This document shows positions 48,370 to 58,796 of a stretch of 64,000 bases of DNA, one piece after another. The translations under genes and the position numbers were made by a program. The first letter of the stretch is position 1. The number at the start of each line of letters is the position of its first letter. The notes below the pieces were generated by a model, which made no database searches, was not told where the DNA came from, and saw only the letters and a program-made list of their open reading frames with translations. The DNA comes from Rhizobacter sp. SG703. Its GTDB lineage: Bacteria; Pseudomonadota; Gammaproteobacteria; Burkholderiales; Burkholderiaceae_C. The stretch spans positions 124,001 through 188,000 of the forward strand of contig NZ_JAAZQK010000014.1 in NCBI RefSeq assembly GCF_012275445.1. Reading direction: 5' to 3'.

Positions 48370-49230
48370 ATGCTGACGCTGCTGTTCGACGGCATCGCCT
48401 ACGGGATGCTGCTCTTCGTGCTGGCCGTCGGGCTGGCGGTCACGCTCGGGCTGATGAACTTCGTCAACCTGGCGCATGGCGCGTTCGCGATGGCCGGCGG
48501 CTACGTCACCGTGCTGCTGATGAACCGCCTCGGCATGCCCTTCCTCGCGACGCTGCCGGCAGCATTCCTGCTGACCGCGCTGGCCGGCGCGCTGCTCGAA
48601 CGCACGCTGTACCGGCCGATGTACGCGAAGCCGCACCTCGACCAGGTGCTGTTCTCGATCGGGCTGGTCTTCATGGCGGTGACCGCGGTCGACTGGGCGA
48701 TCGGTTCGCAGCAGATGATGATCCAGGTGCCGCCCTGGCTGCAGGGCCGCTTCGATCTCGCCGCGGTCGGCATCGGCAAGTACCGGCTGTTCGTCGTCGT
48801 GCTGTGCGGGCTGCTCGCGATCGCGCTGCAGGCGGTGCTGACGCGCACCCGCTTCGGCAGCCGGCTGCGCGCCGCGGTCGACGACCCGCGCGTCGCGCAG
48901 GGCCTGGGCATCGACACCGGCCGGGTGTTCCTGCTGACCTTCGCGGTCGGCTCCGGCCTGGCCGGCCTCGGCGGGGCGCTCGGTGCCGAGGTGGTCGGGC
49001 TCGACCCGGCCTTCCCGCTGAAGTTCATGGTCTATTTCCTGATCGTCGTCTCGGTCGGCGGCACGACGACCATCACCGGCCCGCTGCTGGCCGCGCTGCT
49101 GCTGGGCATCGCCGACGTGTTCGGGAAGTATCACGTGCCCAAGCTCGGCGCCTTCATCGTCTACACGCTGATGATCGTGATCCTGACGCTGCGCCCGCAA
49201 GGCCTGTTCGGGCGGGGCGCGACCCGATGA
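48370..49230 (+). CDS. livH: Branched-chain-type ABC permease LivH (system 3)
   Basis: A 286-residue permease beginning MLTLLFDGIAYGMLLFVLAVGLAVTLGLMNFVNLAHGAFAMAGGY, the LivH N-terminal pattern. The cytosolic loop RAAVDDPRVAQGLGIDTGRVFLLTF is present. It starts two bases after the binding-protein stop and overlaps livM by four. Confidence 0.9.
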   Translation: MLTLLFDGIAYGMLLFVLAVGLAVTLGLMNFVNLAHGAFAMAGGYVTVLLMNRLGMPFLATLPAAFLLTALAGALLERTLYRPMYAKPHLDQVLFSIGLVFMAVTAVDWAIGSQQMMIQVPPWLQGRFDLAAVGIGKYRLFVVVLCGLLAIALQAVLTRTRFGSRLRAAVDDPRVAQGLGIDTGRVFLLTFAVGSGLAGLGGALGAEVVGLDPAFPLKFMVYFLIVVSVGGTTTITGPLLAALLLGIADVFGKYHVPKLGAFIVYTLMIVILTLRPQGLFGRGATR

Positions 49231-50198
49231 GCGCGCGCGACGGGGTGCGCGGTTCGCTGGCGGCGGCCTGGGCATGGCGCTGGTGGGAGTTCGCGCTCGG
49301 CGCGGCGGCGCTCGGCTCCTGCGTGCTGGCCGGCGAGCACGCGCTGCTGCTGAACGAGATCGCGATCCTCGGGCTGTTCGCGATGTCGCTCGACCTGGTG
49401 CTGGGCTATGCCGGCATCGTGTCGCTCGGCCATGCGGCGTACTTCGGCTTCGGGGCCTATGCGGCGGCACTGTTCGCGAAGCACGTGATGCCGGACCCGC
49501 TGGCCGGCCTCGCGGTGGCGGTCGCCGCGTCGGCGCTGCTCGGTGCGCTCGGCAGCCTGCTGATCCTGCGCGGCTCCGACCTGACGCGGCTGATGGTGAC
49601 GCTCGGCGTCGCGTCGGTGCTGTACGAGCTTGCGAACAAGCTCGACGGGCTGACCGGCGGCACCGACGGGCTGCAGGGCGTCGTGATGGGCCCGCTGCTC
49701 GGCCGCTTCGAGTTCGACCTGTACGGCCGCACCGCATACGCCTACAGCTTGGCCGTGCTGGCGATCGCGCTGCTGCTCGCGCGGCGCGTGGTCCACTCGC
49801 CGTTCGGCGTCTCGCTGAAGGCCTTGCGCGACAACCGGCTGCGCGCCACCAGCATCGGCCTGTCGGTGAACGCACGCCTCGTCGCGGTCTACACCTTCGC
49901 GGCAGCGCTCGCCGGTGCGGCGGGTGCGCTGCTCGCGCAGACCAGCGGCTTCGCATCGCTGGACGTGCTCGACTTCCACCGCAGCGCCGACGTGCTGCTG
50001 GTGCTGGTGATCGGCGGCACCGGCTACCTGTATGGCGGCATCTTCGGCGCGATCGCGTTCAAGCTGCTGCACGACCTCATCTCGGCCTGGACGCCGCAGT
50101 ACTGGCTGTTCTGGCTCGGCCTGTTCCTCGTCGTGCTGATGCTGGTCGGCCGCGACCGCTTCATCCGCCCGTGGACCTGGTTCGGGCGCAAGACATGA
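49227..50198 (+). CDS. livM: Branched-chain-type ABC permease LivM (system 3)
   Basis: A 323-residue permease with the LivM motif LVLGYAGIVSLGHAAYFGFGAYAA and the loop ALRDNRLRATSIGLSVNARLVAVYTFA. It overlaps both livH and livG by four bases. Confidence 0.9.
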   Translation: MSARDGVRGSLAAAWAWRWWEFALGAAALGSCVLAGEHALLLNEIAILGLFAMSLDLVLGYAGIVSLGHAAYFGFGAYAAALFAKHVMPDPLAGLAVAVAASALLGALGSLLILRGSDLTRLMVTLGVASVLYELANKLDGLTGGTDGLQGVVMGPLLGRFEFDLYGRTAYAYSLAVLAIALLLARRVVHSPFGVSLKALRDNRLRATSIGLSVNARLVAVYTFAAALAGAAGALLAQTSGFASLDVLDFHRSADVLLVLVIGGTGYLYGGIFGAIAFKLLHDLISAWTPQYWLFWLGLFLVVLMLVGRDRFIRPWTWFGRKT

Positions 50199-50965
50199 CG
50201 GCCGTGCTGCAGACCCAAGGGCTGGTGAAGCGCTTCGGCGGCATCGCCGCGACGCAGGACGTGTCGCTGACGATCGAGCGCGGCGCGCGCCACGCGCTGA
50301 TCGGCCCGAACGGCGCCGGCAAGACGACGCTGATCAACCTGCTGACCGGCGTGCTCGTGCCGAGCGCCGGCCGCATCCTGCTCGACGGGCAGGACATCAC
50401 CCGCCTCGCGCCGCACCAGCGCGTGCGCCGCGGGCTGGTCCGCACCTTCCAGATCAACCAGCTGTGGAACGAGCTGACGCCGCTGCAGTCGCTGGCGCTC
50501 GCGGTGTCGACGCAGCGCGGCGCCGCCGCGCGCTGGTGGCAGCCGCTCGGCCGCGCCGATGGCGTGGCCGAGGACTGCGAGACGCTGCTGGCGCAGTTCC
50601 GGCTCGACGACGTGATGGACCGGAAGGTCGCGGTGCTGCCCTACGGCAAGCGCCGGCTGCTGGAGATCGCGATCGCGCTCGCCTGCCGGCCGCGCGTGCT
50701 GCTGCTCGACGAGCCGGTGGCCGGCGTGCCTGCCGGCGAGCGGCAGGAGATCTTCGACACCATCAACGCGCTGCCGGCCGATGTCTCCATCCTGCTGATC
50801 GAGCACGACATGGACCTGGTCTTCAACTTCGCGCGCCGGGTCTCGGTGCTGGTCAGCGGTGCGCTGTTCGCCGAGGGCGACGTGCAGGGCATCTCGAACG
50901 ATCCGCGGGTCAAGGCGGTGTACCTCGGCCACGGCGACACCCGCGCGGAGCCGGCGCATGGCTGA
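50195..50965 (+). CDS. livG: Branched-chain-type ABC ATPase LivG (system 3)
   Basis: A 256-residue ATPase. Walker A is GPNGAGKTTLINLLTG, the signature is VLPYGKRRLLEIAIAL, Walker B is RVLLLDEPVAGV. Ends LGHGDTRAEPAHG, overlapping livF by eight bases. Confidence 0.9.
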   Translation: MTAVLQTQGLVKRFGGIAATQDVSLTIERGARHALIGPNGAGKTTLINLLTGVLVPSAGRILLDGQDITRLAPHQRVRRGLVRTFQINQLWNELTPLQSLALAVSTQRGAAARWWQPLGRADGVAEDCETLLAQFRLDDVMDRKVAVLPYGKRRLLEIAIALACRPRVLLLDEPVAGVPAGERQEIFDTINALPADVSILLIEHDMDLVFNFARRVSVLVSGALFAEGDVQGISNDPRVKAVYLGHGDTRAEPAHG

Positions 50966-51656
50966 GCTGCTGCGCGTCGAGGGGCTGCGTTCGGGCTACG
51001 GCGAGGCGGAGGTGGTGCAGGGCGTCGACGTCGAGCTCGCCGCCGGCCGCTCGCTCGCGCTGCTGGGCCGCAACGGCACCGGCAAGACCACGCTGCTGAA
51101 CACGCTGGTCGGCGTGACGCGCCGCCATGCGGGCCGAATCGTGCTGGCCGGGCAGGACATCAGTTCGATGCCGCCGTACCGGCGCGCGGCGGCCGGCATC
51201 GGCTGGGTGCCGCAGGAGCGCAACATCTTCAAGTCGCTGACGGTCGACGAGAACCTGGGCGCGGTCGCGCGGCCCGGGCCGTGGACGCTGGCGCGTGCCT
51301 ACGAGATGTTCCCGCGGCTGGCCGAGCGGCGCGCCAACCTCGGCCACCAGCTGTCGGGTGGCGAGCAGCAGATGCTCGCGGTCGCGCGCGCGCTGGTGCT
51401 GAACCCGAAGCTGCTGCTGCTCGACGAACCGCTCGAAGGGCTCGCGCCGATCATCGTCGACGAGCTGCTGCGCTCGATCGCGCGCGTCGTGCGCGACGAA
51501 GGGCTGTCGGCCATCATCGTCGAGCAGAACCCGCGGATGATCCTGCCGATCACGCAGCAGGCGATCGTGCTCGACCGCGGCGCGGTGGTGCACCGCGGCG
51601 ACAGCGCGGCGCTGCTGGCCGATCCGCAGCAACTGGAGCGCTGGCTGGCCCCGTAG
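50958..51656 (+). CDS. livF: Branched-chain-type ABC ATPase LivF (system 3)
   Basis: A 232-residue ATPase with Walker A GRNGTGKTTLLNTLVG, signature QLSGGEQQMLAVARAL and Walker B LLLLDEPLEGLAP. It ends the operon; its TAG stop is the first part of a REP-like hairpin. Confidence 0.9.
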   Translation: MAELLRVEGLRSGYGEAEVVQGVDVELAAGRSLALLGRNGTGKTTLLNTLVGVTRRHAGRIVLAGQDISSMPPYRRAAAGIGWVPQERNIFKSLTVDENLGAVARPGPWTLARAYEMFPRLAERRANLGHQLSGGEQQMLAVARALVLNPKLLLLDEPLEGLAPIIVDELLRSIARVVRDEGLSAIIVEQNPRMILPITQQAIVLDRGAVVHRGDSAALLADPQQLERWLAP

Positions 51657-51689
51657 CCCGGACGTCCATTGGGATTCGTGGACAGGGCT
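51655..51689. repeat. REP-like hairpin after the third liv operon
   Basis: AGCCC and GTCCA on the left pair with TGGAC and GGGCT on the right around a loop. The left end TAGCCCGGA matches the repeat at 56169 and its TAG is the livF stop. It probably serves as transcript end; no U-tract is present. Confidence 0.6.
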
Positions 51690-51761
51690 GCAACTCAGCA
51701 ATCGCGGACGCGCGTCGCATGGGCACGGCTCCTACAGTGGCGCGGCCCCTGACCGTCACCC

Positions 51762-52649
51762 ATGCGCCACCAGTCCGAACTCTCCTACCGCCGCCGCATC
51801 AACCTCGTCGTCGCGCACGTGCACGCCCACCTGGCCTGCGATCTCGAAGGCGGCACGCTGGCCGACATCGCGGCAATGTCGCGCTTCCACTTCCACCGCG
51901 TGTTTTCGGCCATGACCGGCATGACGCCGGCGCAGTACGTGCTGCGCATGCGTCTGGCGGCCGCGGTCGAGGCACTGCGCGGCGGCAGCGAGCCGGTCGG
52001 GCAGATCGCGCTCGATTGCGGCTTCGACGGCGGCACGAGCCTGGCCCGCGCGCTGCGACGCGAGTTCGGCCTGTCGCCGAGCGCCGTGCGAGCGGCGCTG
52101 GTGGACCCGCGCCTGGCGCTGCCGGTGGTGGCATCCCCGCAACCCTCCCGGAGAAAGACGATGCTCGAACCGACCTTCCGCGACCTGCCCGAACGCCAGC
52201 TGCTGTGCGCCACCGAACGTGGCGCGATCGACAACGACATGAGCGCTGCCGCGCAGCGCGCCTTCGGCCGCCTGTTCCCGGCCGTGCAGGCGCTCGGCCT
52301 CGGCGACCGGCAGACCGCGTGCCTCGCGATCTGTCCCGACGAGATCAAGGGCTTCGACGACCCCGACGCGCGCTTCATCGCTGCCGTCGCATTCAGCGGC
52401 CCGGTGCCCGACCTGTCGGGCGTGGACCGCATCGACTGCCAAGCGATCCCCGCCGGCCGCTGGGCGGTGTTCCGCCACACCGGTCCGTACGACACGCTGT
52501 GGCAAACCTGGCGCGCGATCTACCGCGACTGGGTGCCGTCGGCACCGGTCGAATTGCGCGACGCAGCGCCCTTCGAGGATTACGTGAACGACGCCAGCCA
52601 GGTGCCGGCCGAAGCGCTGATCACCGACATCCACATCCCGGTGCGCTGA
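51762..52649 (+). CDS. AraC-family regulator with GyrI-like effector domain
   Basis: A 295-residue Rob/SoxS-like regulator. The AraC DNA-binding domain is N-terminal (about 8-112: TLADIAAMSRFHFHRVFSAMTGMTPAQYV, then IALDCGFDGGTSLARALRREFGLSP). The C-terminal GyrI-like domain (about 130-295) includes QAIPAGRWAVFRHTGPYDTLWQTWRAIY and usually binds hydrophobic cations or drugs. It stands alone between the liv operon and convergent pobA. Confidence 0.88.
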   Translation: MRHQSELSYRRRINLVVAHVHAHLACDLEGGTLADIAAMSRFHFHRVFSAMTGMTPAQYVLRMRLAAAVEALRGGSEPVGQIALDCGFDGGTSLARALRREFGLSPSAVRAALVDPRLALPVVASPQPSRRKTMLEPTFRDLPERQLLCATERGAIDNDMSAAAQRAFGRLFPAVQALGLGDRQTACLAICPDEIKGFDDPDARFIAAVAFSGPVPDLSGVDRIDCQAIPAGRWAVFRHTGPYDTLWQTWRAIYRDWVPSAPVELRDAAPFEDYVNDASQVPAEALITDIHIPVR

Positions 52650-52657
52650 CGCGCCGG

Positions 52658-54761
<2,104 letters not shown>

Positions 54762-54782
54762 CTCCACTGCTGCTCCGATGTG

Positions 54783-54921
54783 CGCCAATCGCCCACGGTG
54801 GGCGATGTGTCGACGCGATCGGCGTCCGGGCCCTTGTGGTCCGAATCAATGTAGCCTACCTTCCGCGAATTGCGGCCGGCTTGCGCACGCGTGGGCGATT
54901 GGCGTACCGGTCGGTGGGCGA
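54783..54921. promoter_or_regulatory. IclR operator array between the regulator gene and pcaH
   Basis: The motif GTGGGCGAT occurs as a perfect palindrome (ATCGCCCAC-G-GTGGGCGAT, 54788-54806), again as a direct copy at 54891-54899, and as GTGGGCGA at 54914-54921. The left arm extends to a 14-base inverted match with 54891-54904. This palindrome-plus-direct-repeat design resembles the PcaU/PobR operators of Acinetobacter. It covers the upstream regions of both divergent genes. Confidence 0.65.
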
Positions 54922-54955
54922 CCGGGTACGCAGGCCCCTCAGCGAGGAGACATCG

Positions 54956-55648
54956 ATGCAGTTCGACGAGGTGGCACCGGGGGTGTACCCGAGCCTGATC
55001 CATCCGCCTTACCAGTCCACCCGCAGCCGCGGCCCGACGCAACCGCCGTTGCGCGTGAAGGCACCGGTGCCGGCGAGCGACGGCGTGCGCTTCTCGCCGG
55101 CGCTGGTCGGTCCGGAGGACCTCGACCTGACGAGCCACGGCCGCAGCGCGCCGCTGGGCGAGAAGATCATCGTCAGCGGCCGCGTGGTCGACGAAGACGG
55201 CCGGCCGGTGCGGCGTTCGCTGCTGGAGGTGTGGCAGTGCAACGCGGCCGGCCGCTACTGGCACCCGAAGGACCAGCACGACGCGCCGCTCGACCCGAAC
55301 TTCCACGGCGTCGGCAGGATGTTCACCGACGACGACGGCCGCTACCGCTTCGTCACGATCAAGCCGGGGCCGTACCCGTGGGGCAACCACGACAAGGCCT
55401 GGCGGCCGGCGCACATCCACTTCTCGCTGTTCGGCAACGTGATGGCGCAGCGGCTGGTGACGCAGATGTATTTCGCGAACGACCCGCTGTTCGCGTTCGA
55501 CCCGATCTACCAGAGCATTCCCGACGACGCGGCGCGGGCGCGCCTGGCCGCGCACCTCGACATGGCGCACACCGATGGCGGCAATGCCCTCGGCTATCGG
55601 TTCGACATCGTGCTGCGCGGCCGCCACGCCACGCCGATGGGCCTGTGA
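54956..55648 (+). CDS. pcaH: Protocatechuate 3,4-dioxygenase beta subunit
   Basis: PcaH (230 residues) carries the catalytic non-heme Fe(III). Ligand motifs are visible: Tyr in GRYWHPKDQH, Tyr in GPYPWGNH, and the two His in WRPAHIHFSLFG. The start at 54956 gives MQFDEVAPGVYPSL with GAGGAGA upstream. With PcaG it cleaves protocatechuate to 3-carboxy-cis,cis-muconate. Confidence 0.96.
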   Translation: MQFDEVAPGVYPSLIHPPYQSTRSRGPTQPPLRVKAPVPASDGVRFSPALVGPEDLDLTSHGRSAPLGEKIIVSGRVVDEDGRPVRRSLLEVWQCNAAGRYWHPKDQHDAPLDPNFHGVGRMFTDDDGRYRFVTIKPGPYPWGNHDKAWRPAHIHFSLFGNVMAQRLVTQMYFANDPLFAFDPIYQSIPDDAARARLAAHLDMAHTDGGNALGYRFDIVLRGRHATPMGL

Positions 55649-55659
55649 GCGCCGCCGCC

Positions 55660-56172
55660 ATGACGAACGGCATCACGTCATCGCAGACCATCGGGCCGTT
55701 CCCGCACGAGGGCTGGCGCTGGGCCGCCGAGCTGTCGCAGCAGGGGGCGGTGGGCGCGGGCCTGGTCACGATCAGCGGTGTGCTGTACGACGGGCAAGGG
55801 GCGCCGGTCAGCGACGGCTGGGTCGAGGCCTGGACGCCGGCGGCCGCGCCGGTCGAGCACGAGCGCCCGCTGCCGGGCTTTCGCCGTTGTGCGACCGGCG
55901 AGCAGGGCGAGTTCCGGCTGGAACTGTCAGCCGCGCCGAGGCCCGGCGAGCCGGTGGCCTGGATCGCGCTGTTCGCGCGCGGCCTGCTGAAGCACCAGTT
56001 CTGCGCGGTGTTCCTCGCCGATGCGCCGGGCCTCGCGAACTCGGAGCTGCTGGCCCAGGTGCCGGCAGCGCGGCGCGACACGCTGATCGCGCAGCGACAG
56101 GCCGATGGCAGCTACCGCTGGGACATCCATTTGCAAGGCGAGCGCGAGACGGTGTTCCTCGACTTCACGTAG
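55660..56172 (+). CDS. pcaG: Protocatechuate 3,4-dioxygenase alpha subunit
   Basis: PcaG (170 residues) is the structural partner of PcaH. SSQTIGPFPHEGWRW, ISGVLYDGQGAPVSDGWVEAW and GEFRLEL are typical. It lies 11 bases after pcaH. Its TAG stop is the left end of a perfect REP-like hairpin. Later pca genes (pcaB, C, D, IJ, F) are not in the window. Confidence 0.95.
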   Translation: MTNGITSSQTIGPFPHEGWRWAAELSQQGAVGAGLVTISGVLYDGQGAPVSDGWVEAWTPAAAPVEHERPLPGFRRCATGEQGEFRLELSAAPRPGEPVAWIALFARGLLKHQFCAVFLADAPGLANSELLAQVPAARRDTLIAQRQADGSYRWDIHLQGERETVFLDFT

Positions 56173-56194
56173 CCCGGATTGGCATCCGGGCTAC
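56169..56194. repeat. Perfect REP-like hairpin supplying stop codons to both convergent genes
   Basis: GTAGCCCGGAT and ATCCGGGCTAC form an 11-base perfect stem around TGGC. TAG within the left arm (56170-56172) is the pcaG stop; its mirror CTA in the right arm (56191-56193) is the stop of the minus-strand oxidoreductase gene. It probably acts as a bidirectional transcript end. Confidence 0.85.
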
Positions 56195-57183
56195 ACGTTT
56201 GCCGCGCCGTGCGCGCCGGCCAGCAGCGCATCCATCGCGACCGCCTGCGCGATCGAATCGTCGAGCGTGATGCGCAGAGCCTCGTGGCCTTGCGCGGCCG
56301 TTTCGAAGTGCCGCACCATCAGCGCATACGGGTCGCAGGGCGCGAAGCGCTCGACGTGGTCGCCGATGCGCAGCACCGCCTCGACGTCCTTCCAGCCGAA
56401 CGGCGTCTCCAGCCGCAGGATGCCGTCGCGCAGCAGGGCCTCGAACTGCGCGTGCGGCGGCAGCGAGAACGCGCAATCGAAATGGCCGGTGACGTCGCCG
56501 TGCACCGTGTCGAAGCGCAGCATCGCGTGCGCCGCATGGTCGACGCGGCCGCCTTCGGCATCGGGCGGCGTCAGGCCGGCCGCGACACCGGTCACCACCG
56601 GCTCGACGCCGGCCAGCCACCGCATCACGCTCAGCGGGTAGCAGCCCAGGTCGTACAGCGCGCCGCCGCCCATGCGGCGGCTCCAGCGCACGTCGGCCGG
56701 GTCGTGCAGCGTGTACGTGAAGTGGCTGCGCATCCACTTCAGCGGGCCCCAGGCCTCGCCGTGCACCAGCGCCTGCGCCCGCGCGAGCTGCGGGTGGAAG
56801 CGGTGCATGAAGGCCTCCATGACGGTGCGCTTCGCCGTGCTCGCGGCGGCCTTCATCTGCCGCGCCTCGTCGGCGCTCAGCGCGAGCGGCTTCTCGCACA
56901 GCACGTGCTTGCCGGCCGCCAGCGCCGCGAGCGTCAGCGGCAGGTGCGCATGGTTGGGCAGCGCGATGTAGACCGCGTCGATGTCGTCGCGCGCGAGCAG
57001 CCCGGCGTAGCCGCTGACGTGCGGGATCTCGTGCTTCGCCGCGAAGGCCGCGCCGCGGACCGGGTCGCTGCAGCCGAGCGCGACGATCGGGCTGCCGGTG
57101 CTGCGGAACGCCGGGATCAGCGCCGACGCGGCGATGCGGGCCGCGCCGATCAGTCCCCAGCGCAGGGGAGGTGGTGAGGTCAT
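56191..57183 (-). CDS. Gfo/Idh/MocA-family NAD(P)-dependent oxidoreductase
   Basis: A 330-residue dehydrogenase. The dinucleotide fold begins RWGLIGAARIAASALIPAF; the catalytic-region motif is AGKHVLCEKPLALSADEA, and GGGALYDLGCYPLSVMRWL lies in the C-terminal domain. Members oxidise sugars or related cyclic alcohols. Its start overlaps the epimerase gene stop by four bases. Substrate unknown. Confidence 0.87.
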   Translation of the reverse strand: MTSPPPLRWGLIGAARIAASALIPAFRSTGSPIVALGCSDPVRGAAFAAKHEIPHVSGYAGLLARDDIDAVYIALPNHAHLPLTLAALAAGKHVLCEKPLALSADEARQMKAAASTAKRTVMEAFMHRFHPQLARAQALVHGEAWGPLKWMRSHFTYTLHDPADVRWSRRMGGGALYDLGCYPLSVMRWLAGVEPVVTGVAAGLTPPDAEGGRVDHAAHAMLRFDTVHGDVTGHFDCAFSLPPHAQFEALLRDGILRLETPFGWKDVEAVLRIGDHVERFAPCDPYALMVRHFETAAQGHEALRITLDDSIAQAVAMDALLAGAHGAANV

Positions 57184-58199
57184 GGTGATGAGGGTGCGAG
57201 CAGCGCCCATCGTGCCAGCAATTCCTGTTCTCGCTGCGGCGTCAACCTGCCGTCGCGCCGAGCGTCGTCGGCTGGGGGGATCGGCTCGGCCAGGATGTCG
57301 GCGGCCGTCTCGTGCAGCGGCCGCGTGTTCAACCCGGCCGCCCGCGCCCGTGCGACGCTGACCGCCAGAAAGCCCTGCGAATCCGCTTCGCTCGCCGGGA
57401 TCCACAGCGGCAACCCGGTCCACAGGCGCACGCCCTCGGCCTGCAGGAAGGCCTCGCTGACCTGCCGCGGTGTCGCCGGCGCGTGCCCCGCCTGCATGGC
57501 CGCGGCGATGCAGGTGTCGATCATCCGCGGCCAGGTCGTCGGGCCGTCGACCGGACCGGTCGCGTTGAAGTCTCCGCGGGTGCCGCTCTCCAGCAGCCGC
57601 AGCATCCACGCGGCGAGGTCGCGCACGTCGATCATCTGCAGCGGCGACGGTGAATCGGGGACCAGCATCGTGCCCCCGGCCGCCGCCCGCCACGGCCAGT
57701 AACTGAAGCGCCCGGTCGGGTCGCCCGGGCCGACGATCAAGCCCGGCCGCACCACCAGCGCCCGCTCACCCCACACGCGGCGCAACGCCGCCTCGCAGGC
57801 CGCCTTCTGCGCGCCGTAGTGCGCGGTGCTGCGATCGTCCGGCGCCACGCCGTCGAACGATGCCAGCGGCGCCCGCTCGTCTTCGCCCGGCCGCGCGAGC
57901 GAGGCATAGGCCGACACGCTGGAGACGAACAGGTACTGCCCCGCATCGGCCAGGGCCTCGGCGCCGAGCCGCACGTCGACCGGCAGGTAGCCGCTGGTGT
58001 CGACCACCGCATCGAAGCGCCGGCCCGAGAGCCGGTCGAGGTCGTGCTGCCGGTCGCCGGCGATGTGCTCGACCTGCGCCGGCCAGCGGCCGCGCGAGCG
58101 GCCACGGTTGAACACCGTCACCGCATGCCCGGCCGCGCGCGCCGCGTCGACGACGGCCGCACCGAGGAACACCCCGCCGCCGAGCACCAGCAGCCTCAT
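57180..58199 (-). CDS. NAD-dependent epimerase/dehydratase (extended SDR) family protein
   Basis: A 339-residue protein with a Rossmann start MRLLVLGGGVFLGAAVVDAARAAGHAVTVFNRG. The GGGVFLG motif resembles atypical SDRs. HYGAQKAACEAAL supplies the Tyr-x3-Lys-like pair (YGAQK). It overlaps its neighbours on both sides by four bases, so Lrp-epimerase-oxidoreductase is one unit. Substrate unknown. Confidence 0.84.
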   Translation of the reverse strand: MRLLVLGGGVFLGAAVVDAARAAGHAVTVFNRGRSRGRWPAQVEHIAGDRQHDLDRLSGRRFDAVVDTSGYLPVDVRLGAEALADAGQYLFVSSVSAYASLARPGEDERAPLASFDGVAPDDRSTAHYGAQKAACEAALRRVWGERALVVRPGLIVGPGDPTGRFSYWPWRAAAGGTMLVPDSPSPLQMIDVRDLAAWMLRLLESGTRGDFNATGPVDGPTTWPRMIDTCIAAAMQAGHAPATPRQVSEAFLQAEGVRLWTGLPLWIPASEADSQGFLAVSVARARAAGLNTRPLHETAADILAEPIPPADDARRDGRLTPQREQELLARWALLAPSSP

Positions 58200-58669
58200 G
58201 TGGACACCGGCAACGGCGACGGCGCCTTCACCTCTTCCATGCAGATCATCGAGCGCACGTCGTCGACGCCGGGCACCTGCATCAGCCGGTCGGTCAGGAA
58301 CTGGCTCAGGCTCTTCAGGTCTTGCGCGACGACCTTCAGCAGGTAGTCGCTGTCGCCCGACACCGTGTGGCATTCGAGGATCTGCGGGAACGCGCGGATG
58401 TCGGCCTCGACCTCGCGCACGCGGCCGAACTGACCGCCGTCGATGTTCAGGCTGACATACGCCATCACGCCCAGCCCGAGCGCCTGCGGCTCCACCTGCG
58501 CGCGGTAGCCGCGGATCACGCCGCGCTCTTCCAGCGCGCGCACGCGTCGGAAGCACTGCGGGGCCGAGAGGTGCACCTGCGCCGCCAGTTCCACGTTGCT
58601 GGCGCGGCCATCGGCCTGCAGGGCTTCCAGAATCTTGCGGTCCAGGCCGTCAATCGCTCCACCGTTCAT
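58196..58669 (-). CDS. Lrp/AsnC-family transcriptional regulator
   Basis: A 157-residue regulator: winged helix LDRKILEALQADGRASNVELAAQVHLSAPQCFRRVRALEERGVI, then the ligand-binding RAM domain with VSGDSDYLLKVVAQDLKSLSQFL. It is divergent from the ornithine aminotransferase gene, suggesting amino-acid-responsive control of that gene. Confidence 0.9.
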   Translation of the reverse strand: MNGGAIDGLDRKILEALQADGRASNVELAAQVHLSAPQCFRRVRALEERGVIRGYRAQVEPQALGLGVMAYVSLNIDGGQFGRVREVEADIRAFPQILECHTVSGDSDYLLKVVAQDLKSLSQFLTDRLMQVPGVDDVRSMICMEEVKAPSPLPVST

Positions 58670-58704
58670 CGCTGTACCTCGTTGAATGCACGAATCGTGT
58701 GCCG

Positions 58705-58757
58705 CTAGAGACTTTGATGCAAGTATTGGAAAGCAAATTTCGCGGCCGTGTCTCTAG
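58705..58757. promoter_or_regulatory. Inverted repeat in the Lrp / aminotransferase promoter region
   Basis: CTAGAGAC at 58705-58712 and GTCTCTAG at 58750-58757 are perfect 8-base arms flanking an AT-rich 37-base core. Spaced repeats with AT-rich centres are typical of Lrp/AsnC octamer sites. It lies between the two divergent starts (58669 and 58797). Confidence 0.5.
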
Positions 58758-58796
58758 ACTGTGAGCGTTCGCTATGCCCCCAGACCAGGAGTCGAC

